Translations under genes and position numbers: made by a program | The notes under the pieces: generated by a model | Databases searched by the model: none | What the model was told of the DNA's origin: nothing | What the model saw: the letters and a program-made list of their open reading frames with translations, nothing else | Shown here: one piece after another, positions 34,589 through 46,317 of the stretch | How the letters are laid out: the number at the start of each line of letters is the position of its first letter | Position numbering within the stretch: the first letter of the stretch is position 1 | Assembly (NCBI RefSeq): GCF_001484045.1 | Contig: NZ_CP013128.1 | Coordinates: 228,283 to 292,282, forward strand | Direction of reading: 5' to 3' | DNA from: Mycoplasma sp. (ex Biomphalaria glabrata) | GTDB taxonomy: Bacteria > Bacillota_I > Bacilli_A > Mycoplasmatales > GCF-1484045 | DNA: 64,000 bases

Positions 34589-36005
34589 TATTTACCTCGT
34601 TTTCACAATCATGCAATTTACTTGGATATTTTCCTGAAAAACAAGCAGTACATAAATTACCATTTTTAGTTCAACGGTCTAAGCTTTTTTGCAAGCCATT
34701 TAGTGAAATAAATTCTAATGATGTTGCATATTTTAAATTTCTTAAATATTCATCTTTAGATTGAGCGTATAATGCCAATTCTGCTCGTCTTGAAGTATCA
34801 ACACCATAAAAACATGGTCATTTTATTTCTGGACTTGCAATCCGTATATGGATTTCCTTAGCACCCGCATCATGTATTAATTTAACAATTGATTTCATTG
34901 TTGTTCCGCGGACAATTGAATCATCTACTAAAATTACACGTTTATTTTCCAAAACATGTTTATTAGGATTTAGTTTCATCATTACGATGCGTTCACGTTC
35001 CTCTTGAGAAGGAGCGATAAAACTTCTTCCGATATATTTATTTTTAACCAAACCAATGTCATAAGGTATTTTAGAATATTGACTATACCCTAAAGCAGCA
35101 GATAGAGAGGAATCTGGTACTCCAATTACAATGTCAGCATTAAGGGGGTGTTCTTTAGCTAATTCTCGTCCTGTTTGCACTCTTTTTTCATGAACATTCT
35201 TTCCTTCTAAAATTGTATCTGGTCGGGCAAAGTATATATATTCCATTGCACACATATTATTTTTGCATTGCTTAGGTGGAGTATAATATTTGCTACTAAT
35301 ATTGCCGTCATTTGATATTTCTATAATTTCACCTGGTTCAACATCTCTAATGAAATTAGCGCCAACTGCATCCAATGCAACAGTTTCTGAGGCTAAAATA
35401 TAACCGTCTTTTAATTTTCCTAAAACTAAAGGTCTTAATCCTCATTTGTCTCGACAACCATAAATTTTATTATTTTCAATAACAATAAAACTAAATGCTC
35501 CGACTAGTTCTTTTAAGGATTCGTCAATTTTGTCAATTGTTGTTAATTTTTTTGATGTATTTATTAAGTGTCCTAATAATTCTGAATCAGAAAAAGAAAA
35601 GAAAATACTTCCGCGTTTTTCTAATTTTTTTTTCAAAGTTGATGCATTAACGATATTACCATTGTGGCACGTAACATATTGTGTATGGTGTAAAGTGAAA
35701 ACAAATGGTTGAATGTTAATTGTACTTTTCCCACCAAAAGTCGAATATCTAACATGTCCAAGCCCGATATTACCTTTTAGCGATTCCATATCTTCTTTTG
35801 AAAAAGAATTAACGATTGAACCTTTTCTCTTAACGATGTTTACCATATTATTATCGATAGTTACCATTCCTGATGCCTCTTGCCCACGATGTTGTAAAGC
35901 ATGTAAACCTAAATATAAATAATAATTAGCATTGGGTACATTAATAACACCAATAACACCACATTCTTCATTTAGTCCATGAAAACTAGAATCTTTAAAT
36001 GACAT
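34575..36005 (-). CDS. purF: PurF, amidophosphoribosyltransferase ([4Fe-4S] type)
   Basis: First committed step: PRPP plus glutamine gives phosphoribosylamine. 476 residues. A 14-residue propeptide (ending GLNEE) precedes Cys15, the predicted N-terminal nucleophile after cleavage, as in Bacillus. Glutaminase motif LGHVRYST; PRPP motif VILVDDSIVRGTT. Four cysteines match the Bacillus [4Fe-4S] ligands: one in NMCAMEYIYFARPD, one in KWPCFYGVD and two in LCTACFSGKYP. So the enzyme probably needs the SUF machinery. ATG 36005 overlaps purC by 11 bases. Confidence 0.96.
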
Positions 36006-36693
36006 TTTTTAACCTTTCCAAAAATTCTTGGTAACCTTTTACCAAGTCACCTTTTTCTTCGCGATATAAATCTTTATCTAAAGATTCTAAACTTTTCTTA
36101 TCCACAAGTCTCATACAATCGGGTGTAATTTCGTCAGCCAAAATAATTTGATTTTTATATCATCCTAACTCTATTTTAAAATCTACTAACATAATATCCA
36201 TTTTGCTAAATAGATTTTTCAAAGCAATATTAACACTCAGCGCTATCTTTTGAATTTGTTTTAAATTTTTTTCAGTAACAATACCTAAACCAATTATTTG
36301 TGATTCAGAAATCAATGGATCACCCAATTCATCATTCTTTAAACTAAACTCTACAATTGGTTTCTTAAAAAGAAAATCTTTTTTTACACCTAATCTTTTT
36401 ACTATACTTCCGCGAGCTTGATTACGAACAATAATTTCAAGAGGAATAATATCAACTTTTTTACAAAGTTGTTCAATTTCACTTAAATTCTTGATAAAGT
36501 GCGTTCTTATTCCTTTGTTTGCCAAATACTGAAACAAAATTGTTGTTATTTCGCAATTCAAAATACCTTTTAAATTAAATTGATTTTTTTTCAGGGAATT
36601 AAATGCCGTAACGTTATTAGTGTGCTCAATAACAACATTATTTTCGTCGTATTTGTAAACTTTTTTAGCTTTTCCTGTGTAAATTAGCTCCAT
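35995..36693 (-). CDS. purC: PurC, SAICAR synthetase
   Basis: Seventh step: joins CAIR and aspartate. 232 residues, the usual bacterial size. MELIYTGKAKKVY, NNVTAFNSLKKNQF, PLEIIVRNQARGS, the LADEITPDCMRL segment and KGYQEFLERL are canonical. An AGAGGT ribosome site lies before ATG 36693; the start codon overlaps the purL stop by one base (TAATG). Confidence 0.95.
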
Positions 36694-39600
36694 TAGTGTT
36701 TACCTCTTTTTGTAGATTTTTTGTAACCTACTATATATTTAACACCATTTTTAAATACATTAGTAGGTGTGTTAATAGATAGATTTTGAAATAAATCGGA
36801 AGCAATTCTTTCTGGATGGCCCATTCTGCCTAAAATTAATCCATCAGAGGAAACAATTCCTTCGATTGCCCCAATTGAACCAGAATAATTATAAGTTTCT
36901 CCAGGAAATTTCTCTCCTTCGTCTCAGTAAATTGAAAAAATTTGCCCTGAATGTAGGTACTTTGTTAATTGTTCTTTACTTAACACAAATCTTCCTTCTC
37001 CATTAGAAATGGGAACGTCGTTAATAGTATGAAGATTTTCATAACGTAATCAGGGAGAAGCGTTGGAAATGACTCTCGTTGTAACAATCGATGAGGCGTG
37101 GCGGCCTATAGTATTGTAAGTTAATGTTGGACTATCACTTTTTTTCATAAAATTTCCTTGAGGTAATAACCCCGCTTCGACTAAGGCTTGAAAACCATTA
37201 CAAATACCTATAATTAGTTTTTTAGCTTTTAAATGCTCATGAATAACTTTTGCAATTTTTGGAAGACGTAAAATATTAGCAATAAATTTTCCACTACCAT
37301 CTGGTTCATCTGCTGCACTAAATCCACCTGGAATAGCAAAAATGTCGCATTTTGCAATTTTTTTTGCTAACTCATCAATTGATTTTTCAATGCTTTTTCG
37401 ATTAAGATTGGTAAAAATAAATAATTCAGTTTTAGCTCCTTCATTTTCAAAGGCTTTTTGTAAATCATATTCGCAATTTGTTCCCGGAAAAATTGGAATA
37501 AGAACATGACATTTCTTTTTATTAAGAGGGTCAACATCTTTGATATTATAGTACATTGGTTTTTTAACTTGTTCAATTTGATTTGGTCATGCTGAATAAA
37601 TTTTTAAATATTCTTTTATTTGTGGAAGTTCTGGAGCATTTTTCATATCTAAAACAAGTTTGTTATCAATTATCACAATTGACGAGTGAATTGTATTTCC
37701 GATATGTCTTAAAAGCGGGTGGTCAACCTCTACTGAACTTTCAATAATAAATGAACCTGGTTGAACTTGATTTAAATCTTCTGAAAATAAATTTAGACCC
37801 AGCATATTCCCGATTGCTGCACTCATTAATGTTTCGTAAATTCTACGATTTGAATTAACTATAATTGAGTTAACATTTTCATCTTTTAAAAGAACTCCGA
37901 TTAATTCATAAATTTCCTTTAATTTGTCATAGTCTGGAATTTTTAAATTATCTAATGGTAATTTAATAAAATAAATAAAACTATCGCTTTGTACAAAATG
38001 CGATGGTTTCACTTTCACTAATTCTTCGACAGTGAAACCAAAACTAATAATCGTTGGTACTACGTCAATTTTCTCAAAAGAACCTGACATCGAATCTTTC
38101 CCACCAATTGATGCCAAATTCAGAGCTTTCATTGATTTATATGCTCCAAGTAGTGCTAAAAATGGCTGAGCTCATTTTTCTGGTGATGTTAATCGGCAAA
38201 AATATTCCTGAAAACTGAATCTAATTTTTTGATATTTACCACCTCTTGCAACGATTTTGGAAACTGATTCAATAACTGAAAAAATTCCTGCGTGATATGA
38301 TGAGTGATTAGCAATTGCTGGGGAAAAACCTACCCCAACAATTGCTTTAAAATTATGCTCTTCATTATCCAAAGGAATTTTGGCAACTAATGTATTTGTT
38401 TTTGACAGTAAATGTTTCCCAGCATATGGACTCATAACTGTTGTTCGCCCAATTGAACTATCGAAATATTCAATCATTCCTTTTTGAACACAAAGATTTA
38501 AATCTTTATTCATCTCACTACCATCTCAAACATCTGCGCAGTCGACTATATTTGGCACGCCCAAACCACAAATTTTAACTTGTGTTGTTTTTTTTGCTCC
38601 GTTAGTTTTTAAAAAACTACGATCAATATTCACAATGATGTCATTTTTATATTTTGCTACTAGTTTTTCATCAGCGGTAACTTTACCAACAACATATGCT
38701 TCCAAATTTTCTTTGTTACAAATATTAATAAATTTCTTAACATTTTCTGGATCAACTACAACAGCCATTCTCTCTTGCGACTCGCTAAAAAGTATTTGAT
38801 AAGGATTAATTCCTTTATATTTGATTAAAAATTTATCTAGGTAAATTTCAACACCATCGCTAATTTCGCCAATGGCAACACTAGCCCCACCAGCGCCAAA
38901 ATCATTACATTTTTTGATTAATTGCGAAAATTTATAATTTTTACGAAATAATCTTTGCATATTTCGTTGAATAATTGCATTACCTTTTTGGACTTCACTT
39001 GCAATGTTTTTTGATAAATCTTTTTTATGACTCTTACTACTTCCACTAGCTCCACCAATGCCATCTATACCAGTTCTTCCTCCAAATAATATAATTACAT
39101 CGCCAGGTTGTGGTTCTTTTTTATTTAAATTATTTTCTGGTGCTACCCCTAAAACTGCTCCACACTCTAGATGTTTAGCGACATAACTTGGATCATAAAA
39201 TTCTTCAACAAGTAAACACGGCATTCCGATTTGATTTCCATATGAACTAAAACCGCGTGTTGCTTGTTTTGAAATTTTTCGTTGTGGTAATTTTCCTTCT
39301 AAAGTATTTTCCACTTTTTCTAAAATATTCCCGCAACCAGAAATTCTTATGCCGGCAAATGCATATGCACGATTTGCCAAAATATCACGAATTGCTCCTC
39401 CTAAACAAGTTGACGCTCCACCGAATGGTTCAATTTCAGTTGGATGATTATGAGTTTCGTTTTTAAAATTAAAATAGTAATTTTTTTTGTTTGCCTCGAA
39501 TTTTATCGAACACGCATTAATTTCATCTGATTCTTCTAAATCATTTAAATTTCCACGATATTTCTCTAAGCGAGCATTAATAGTAGCCATTTCCATTAAA

Positions 39601-40394
39601 GTTAATGGTTTTTTGTCCAATTTTAGCATTTTTCTTGTAGCATTATAGTCAGTAATTGTATTTTTTATTTCTTCATCGATAACGTCATAACAAATTAATT
39701 CAACATCCGTAATCTCAGTTGAAAAGGTAGTATGACGGCAATGATCACTTCAATATATATCAAATAAAGTTAATTCACTAAAATTAGGATTTCGATCAAT
39801 TGATTTAAAATATTTTTGAATCTCTACTAAATCATCTTTATCAAGCGATAATCCCAACTCTATAACAAGTTCATTAAGTTCATTAATTGATAGCAAGTTA
39901 AAATTGCTAACTTCTTTGTTTTCAAAAGGTGTAATTGTAAATTCTGGTTTTTCAAATATAAATAATTCTTTTAATCTAGATTCAATAGGGTTAATAATAT
40001 AATTGGAAATCTTATTAAATTCATTGTCACTCAATTTCTCGTTAAAAACCAATAAAGTTCCTGTGAAAATTTCAATATCCTTGTTTGGAAAATTTAATTT
40101 ACAAATTTTTTCAGCGTTATCTTTTCGGATATCAAATTGTAAAGGAAGTGGCTCATAAGATAGAAATTTTTGATCTTTTAAATCAATATCTGTAATGAAG
40201 GAATCTGTGTTTACCTTTGCAAGTATATTTTCCATAATAAAATTTTCTTCATCTTTAGTAGCGTTAAAAATATCGTATACATTATAATATTCGATTGATT
40301 CGAGAGTTTCAATATTTAAGTCATTTTGGAATTCAGAGAAAAGCGACTTTTCTTCCATATTAAAACCATTTTTTCGTTTTACAAAATATCTCAT
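36693..40394 (-). CDS. purL: PurL, large single-chain FGAM synthetase
   Basis: Fourth step: FGAR to FGAM with ATP and glutamine. 1233 residues in one chain: N-terminal PurS-like region, linker with WSDHCRHTTF (Trp is TGA), two AIRS-type halves (FKNETHNHPTEIEPFGGA; GAGGASVAIGEISDG; SIGGKDSMSGSF) and a C-terminal class I glutaminase (PGTNCEYD, GICNGFQALVEAG with the nucleophile Cys, GHPERI). This is the large form of Clostridia and Gram-negatives, not the separate PurS/PurQ/PurL of Bacillus. GAGGGG site before ATG 40394; no frameshift seen over 3.7 kb. Confidence 0.96.
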
Positions 40395-40395
40395 A

Positions 40396-41514
40396 TTACC
40401 CCTCTTTATCTAAAATTGATTTAATTTTATCAATTATTTCAACTTCGCTTTCAAGAATATTAATGTGTGCCATTTTGCGATTATATTTCGTTTCTTCTTT
40501 GAAATAATCAACAAAATCTAAATTTCTATTTAGTGGATAATTTTCCATTAGTTGCTTAATTTTTACATAATGTTGACCAAGCACATTGAACATAACAGCC
40601 TTGTGTTCAAAGACCTGTTTAGGTAGAGATTTATTTAATAAGATGTATGAAATAAAATCGAATTGAGAATATCGCATTGATAGCATTGTGTGATGACCAG
40701 AGTTATGCACTCTTGGAGCCAATTCATTTGCGATTAAATTTCCTTTTTTATCCAAGAAAAATTCAATCGATAGTATGCCAGAATTAGGTAATTTGTTGGT
40801 AATTTTCTTAAAATAATTTTTCAATTTATTATTAACTACTTCATCTAAAAATGGTTTTGAGGAATATAGAATTCCATTTTTATGAGTATTTTCATTTATA
40901 GCACAAATTTGTATCTTTTGGTTGTAATAAACACCTATTACCGATATTTCCTTAACATAATCAACAAATTCTTCTAAAATACATTCTGATGTTTCAACTA
41001 ATTTAATAGCTTTTTCAATAGCATTAATGTCATCTTTATTTTTTATTACAACTTGCCCTTTTCCGTCGTAGCCAAGTTGCGTTGTTTTCAAAATACACGG
41101 ATAAGATGTCATATTTAAATAAATTTTCAAATTAGTTGAATTGTTTATAATGTGAAATCCGGCTGTTTTAATGTTCAAATTGCGGAATAAATTTTTTTCA
41201 AGAATACGGTTTTGCGAAATCATAAGTGGTGTTGTTGTTTGAAGACACTTTGGGTTTTTCTGATTAATTATCTCTAACGAATTAATTGGAATATTTTCGA
41301 ATTCATAACTTACTATATCTGATTTAGAAAAAAGTTCAGATAGTTTTTTTTCATCACCGTATTGTCCAACAATTATTTCATCAGCATAAAAAGAAGCACT
41401 ACATTTTTTATTAGGGTCTAAAATTATAACGTGCGTCTTATTATCTAAATATTTTAACGATAATGTCATTAGCATTGCTAATTGCCCGCCACCAATAATT
41501 CCAACTCTCTTCAC
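40396..41514 (-). CDS. purK: PurK, N5-CAIR synthetase
   Basis: Sixth step, first half: carboxylates AIR with bicarbonate and ATP. 372-residue ATP-grasp protein with VGIIGGGQLAMLM, LKTTQLGYDGKGQVVI, ILEEFVDYVKEISVI, NELAPRVHNSGHHTM. The start is GTG at 41514, supported by GAGGT six bases upstream. One base after the stop begins the purL ATG; purE lies 4 bases upstream. Confidence 0.95.
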   Translation of the reverse strand: MKRVGIIGGGQLAMLMTLSLKYLDNKTHVIILDPNKKCSASFYADEIIVGQYGDEKKLSELFSKSDIVSYEFENIPINSLEIINQKNPKCLQTTTPLMISQNRILEKNLFRNLNIKTAGFHIINNSTNLKIYLNMTSYPCILKTTQLGYDGKGQVVIKNKDDINAIEKAIKLVETSECILEEFVDYVKEISVIGVYYNQKIQICAINENTHKNGILYSSKPFLDEVVNNKLKNYFKKITNKLPNSGILSIEFFLDKKGNLIANELAPRVHNSGHHTMLSMRYSQFDFISYILLNKSLPKQVFEHKAVMFNVLGQHYVKIKQLMENYPLNRNLDFVDYFKEETKYNRKMAHINILESEVEIIDKIKSILDKEG

Positions 41515-41518
41515 TAAA

Positions 41519-42010
41519 TTACCTCTTATTTTTTAATTCTTTATTGCTATTAAAAACATTTTCTTTCATGTTCTCTTTATAACTTTTAAGTTTATTTAAA
41601 AGAGTATTATCAAATAAACTTAAAATTTTGCATGCAAATAAAGCGGCATTGGCGGAATTATTCACACCCATTGTTGCAACCGGAGTTCCTTTTGGCATTT
41701 GAACTATTGACATAACAGCATCAACGCCTTGAAATTTATCACTAAATATTGGAACACCTATAACCGGTAATATAGTTAGTGATGCTACCATTCCTGGCAA
41801 ATGAGCACTTCCGCCTGCTCCAGCAATAATAATATCATAGTGATTATGTGCATTTTTCGCGAAATCATACATTCATTCTGGTGTACGGTGAGCCGACACA
41901 ACTTCTACATCATAATTAACACCCATTTGATCAAAAATTTTTGTGGCATCTTCCATTCCGAAAAAATCGTTTTTTGAACCCATAATGATTGCTATTTTAT
42001 TTTTTAACAT
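41519..42010 (-). CDS. purE: PurE, N5-CAIR mutase
   Basis: Sixth step, second half: converts N5-CAIR to CAIR. 163 residues: IAIIMGSKNDF at the N-terminus, VVSAHRTPEWM with the catalytic His, IAGAGGSAHLPGMVAS, TILPVIGVP and MPKGTPVATMGVNNSANAAL. Sequence form and the presence of PurK indicate class I. It sits one base after purB. Confidence 0.96.
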
Positions 42011-42011
42011 A

Positions 42012-43298
42012 TTAAGCAATTCCTAATCTTTTATAAACAACAGGGATGTTGTCTAAAAATGCGGATAAAGAAAAACAGGTTGATAATTCTGCTTGTGATA
42101 GTGGGATATTATTATCTAGCAATAATTGTTTAAAATCTAATTTATTTTTATAAGCTTTCATAGCAATTGGTTGGATGAAGTCGTATGCTTGTTCTCTTGA
42201 TCAACCCTTGTCAATTAGTTTTAACATAATTTTTTGGGAAAAAATCACTGAACTTGACATAAAAATATTTTCAAGCATTCTAGACTCGTTAACAACTAAG
42301 TTAGATAAAATGCTCTTAGTTCTTCTAATAGCGTAATGTAATACTGTTGTAGCATCAGGAATGATAACGCGCTCATTTGATGAATGGGAAATATCTCTCT
42401 CGTGTCATAGTGCAACGTTTTCAAATATTGTTACCATGTAACCACGAATCAAACGAGCAATTCCACAAATATTTTCAGAACCAATTGGATTACGTTTGTG
42501 TGGCATAGCTGATGAACCCTTTTGTCCTTCACTAAATCCTTCCTCGCATTCCCCAACTTCTGTTCTTTGGAGATGACGAATTTCAGTACATATAGTTTCT
42601 AAAGTAGATGCTATTAATGCTAATGAAGCTAAATATTGTGCATGACGATCTCTTGCTAAAACTTGAGATGAAATTTTCGAAGAACTTAAATGTAATTCTT
42701 CACAAACAAATTCCTGAATTTTTGGATCGATGTTAGCGTAATTACCTACTGCACCCGACACCATTCCTGTTTCAATAATTGAGCGAGAAGTTAAAAATGA
42801 TTTAAATGCGCGCATCAACATATCGTATCAACCTGCAAATTTATAACCAAAACTAGTTATTTCAGCATGCATTCCATGTGTTCTACCTATACATGGTGTC
42901 AATTGATATTTAATTGCCATTTTTTTGATGACTTCTAATAATTCTCATAATTCCTTATGTATAAATTCATTTGCTTGCTTGATTAGACAAGAATTAGCTG
43001 TATCGACAAGATCAGATGAAGTCATTCCATAATGAATTCACTTTTTTTCCGGTCCTAAAGATTCACTTACACTTCGCGTGAAGGCAATAACATCGTGCTT
43101 TACAACCTCTTCTAATTCAGCCATTAGTTTTAAATCAAATTTTGCTTTTTTACAAATTAAGTCGTAATCGTGTTGTGGAATTTCTCCCTTTTCCACAAAT
43201 GCTTTAACAACTAAAATTTCAATTTTTAATCATCAACTAAATTTATTTTCTTCACTTCAAACTTGTTCCATTTCAGGCGTAGAATAGCGCTTAATCAT
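42012..43298 (-). CDS. purB: PurB, adenylosuccinate lyase
   Basis: Used twice: SAICAR to AICAR in the IMP pathway, and adenylosuccinate to AMP. 428 residues. N-terminal [39 protein letters not shown] and the lyase signature [17 protein letters not shown] with its catalytic Ser loop. AGGAG ribosome site about 10 bases before ATG 43298. Three bases after purA. Confidence 0.96.
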
Positions 43299-43301
43299 AT
43301 A

Positions 43302-44585
43302 TTATCACTCCTTATTTACAAGAATAGTTTGTTCCCTACTTGGTCCACATGAAACTAAAGCTAATTCACAATTTAATTGTTCTGCAATGTATTCTAAATA
43401 TGTTCTACAATTTTTTGGTAAATCTTTATATTTACGAACAGTTGTTAATTCATCATCTCATCCTGCAAAAGTCTTATAAACTGGTTGACATTTTTCTAAA
43501 ATTTTTAAGTCTGCTGGGAAGTCGTTAATAACGACACCATCAAGTGTGTAGTGTGTACAAATCTTAATATTTTTAATACCACTTAGTACATCTATTAGTG
43601 CAACTGATAATAAATTAACACCACTAACTCTTTGAGAATGTCTTAAAACAACTAAATCTAGTCATCCTATTCTTCTTGGTCGTTTTGTCACTGTTCCATA
43701 CTCGTGACCTTTTTCACGAATAGTATCTCCTATTTCTGAAATTTCTTCAGTTAAAAATGAACCTTCACCCACTCTTGTGGCATAAGCTTTAATAACACCT
43801 AAAGTGTTATTGATGTTATGATAATCAATTCCGTTACCCAACGCGATTGAAGCAGCGGTTGGTGATGATGATGTAACGTATGGATATGTTCCGTGGTCAA
43901 TACACAGCATAACTCCTTGAGCACCTTCAAACAACGCATTTTTTTCTTGCTTAAAATTTTTCTCCAAGTATGCTCCAGTGTTGTCAACATATTTTTGTAT
44001 TTTCTTACCTTGCTCAAAATATTTATCAACAATTGGTTCAACTTCGAAGGTTTCTTTTCCAAATGCCTTTAAAATTTGGTTTTTTATTTTCAAAGCAAAA
44101 GTTATTTTCTTTTCTAACTTCACTTTGTCGAATAAATCGTGAACGCGAATTCCAATACGACTGATTTTATCTTCATAACATGGTCCAATACCACGTTTAG
44201 TCGTTCCTACTTTTTCGGCACCCTTTATTTCTTCATATAATTCATCCATTGCAATGTGATATGGCATTACTAAATGAGCTCGATCTGATATTTTTAGTTT
44301 TGTTCCATTGTTTAAATTTTCTAAAATCTCGATTTCATAGGCTAGAGTGTCTAAATTAACAACAACACCATTACCTAGGATAACTGTTTTATTGCTGTGT
44401 AGAATTCCAGAAGGTAATAAACGTAGTTTATATTTAACATTGTTTACAACAATTGTGTGACCAGCATTGTCACCACCTTGAGAACGGACAATATTATCAA
44501 AACTATCAGTTAAATAATCGATAATTTTACCCTTACCTTCATCTCCTCATAACATTCCAACGACACATAAATTTTGCTTTTTCAT
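43302..44585 (-). CDS. purA: PurA, adenylosuccinate synthetase
   Basis: Commits IMP to AMP using aspartate and GTP. 427 residues. GDEGKGKIID P-loop, GGDNAGHT, TTKRGIGPCYEDK, ALFEGAQGVMLCIDHGTYPYVTSS and VTKRPRRIGWLDLVVLRHSQR. First gene of the purine operon, 8 bases after the ktrB stop, so no room exists for a purine riboswitch or leader; transcription may come from within or before ktrB. The last codons (GAG TGA) use TGA as Trp before TAA. Confidence 0.96.
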
Positions 44586-44593
44586 ATACTACA

Positions 44594-46222
44594 TTATCCT
44601 ATCATTAAACGTTCTTCTGCGAAACTATATTGTGAAGTTGGTTTTAAAGATTTTCTACCAACTAAAATAGTTCCAGAAATTGTTAACTGTCCAATAAACA
44701 TTAAAAAGATTAATCCTATACGTGAAAATACCGATAACCCGTCTTCGGATGACAATCCAGACGATAAACCGGTCGTTCCAAATGCACTACATGCTTCAAA
44801 AAACGAATCTAGAAAAGTGTAATGATATCCATTAGGAACAGTAGTCTGTCGTTGTGTTTCGACTGCTGTTATATCTGACGTCAAAAATAACGAAACAAAA
44901 AGAATTAAAACTAGCGATAAACTTGTCACGGCAATTGATTTAATTACTGAGGAATTTGAAATTGTTCGCTGATAAATTGTAATTTTTGATGATTGTCTTC
45001 AATATGAAGAAATTGTTAATAACATAATTGCAAAGGTTGTTAGACGGATTCCTCCACCTGTTGAACATGGCGAAGCTCCTATTCACATATTTAAAGCTAA
45101 AATAATTTTTGTTCCTGGCATGAAACGTTGAGGGGAAATGTTTTGAAAACCGGCATTTCTTGCACTAATTAATGAAAAAAATACAAAGAAAAATTTATCT
45201 GTTGTAGAAAAATTAGGATCGTGGAAAATATCTCGAACTTGAACTCCTTGATTTGGAATATCTCCTCCACGAAATGCTGGGTTATTCATTCAATCACTAT
45301 CAACTGTAAAAGTATAATTATTTGGCGCTGTCACTTCTATTATAAAAATAGCAGCTAAACTAAAAACTAGTAATCCTAAGTAAAATGATGTAGTTACCTT
45401 TGTAAATAAAGAAAAGATATGAATTTCTCCTCTTTTTCTAGCATGATATTTTTCATATAAATCCAAATAAACTGGAAATCCTATTCCACCAATAAAGATT
45501 AAAATAATAAAACAAATAATTAAAAAATAATCTCTATAAAAGGGTTCTAGCGAATAATTACCAAAAACATCCAATCCAGCATTATTAATAGCACTTGTTG
45601 ATGAAAATATACCAACTCATAATGCATATCAAAAATTATTATGCAATTCTTGGCCACTTGTCATAGATGGTCCCTTTAAATATTCCATTACATATGAATC
45701 AAAATGAAAATGAAGTGCTAACGCTATTCCAAATAAAAAGTTAATTCCCAACAAAATAAAAATACTAATAGCAATTAGTTTAACTGATCCACCATTTTTA
45801 TTTAATCCTTTTTCCTCTGCAATAAAATCAATATCTCCTATTGATAATTTTTTGCGAATAATGAAAAAAATCATAACTTTTATAGCCATAAATCCTAATC
45901 CACCAAATATGACTAAAAATCATAATATAAATTCTCCGAAACCATTGAAAGTAACAAACACAGAACTTGTTGAAGTCAACCCTGTGTCTGTAATAGCTGA
46001 ACAGGAAAAAAACATGGCCTTGATAAATGTAAGACCTGAAAAACCAGATTTTCAAGTAATAGGTGTTGAAAATAAAATAGTTGAAACTAATATTAAAAAT
46101 ATATAAACCAAAAATATTCGTTTGATCGGATTTAAAACAAGTAGATTTTTAATTTTTTCAAAGATGTTTCTCCCATGCAAACTGGTTTTATCGATCTTTT
46201 GAATGGATATCTTTTTATTCAT
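44594..46222 (-). CDS. ktrB: KtrB, potassium uptake channel subunit
   Basis: 542-residue TrkH/KtrB-type membrane protein moving K+ with Na+. About 10-11 hydrophobic helices and the repeated pore loops: SAITDTGLTSTSS, SAINNAGLDVFG, SARNAGFQNIS and ACSAFGTTGLSSG. The second half also has WIGASPCSTGGGIRLTT. Start ATG 46222. The gene is divergent from its regulator ktrA, 95 bases apart, and leads directly into purA with an 8-base gap. Confidence 0.94.
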
Positions 46223-46253
46223 ACATTAAGCAACTCTATAATCTATTTAATTT

Positions 46254-46259
46254 TATAAT
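46254..46259 (+). promoter_or_regulatory. Putative -10 element of ktrA
   Basis: TATAAT 58 bases before the ktrA start; a second TATAAT lies at 46237-46242. No clear -35 for either. Confidence 0.3.
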
Positions 46260-46317
46260 ATTATGTAGATGTTAAATTAATATTGTTATTAATTTTTGTA
46301 AAATTGGGAGTTTAATC

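Noticed and set aside
37367-37576. 69-residue open frame inside purL
   Set aside because: Out-of-frame shadow of the PurL glutaminase domain.
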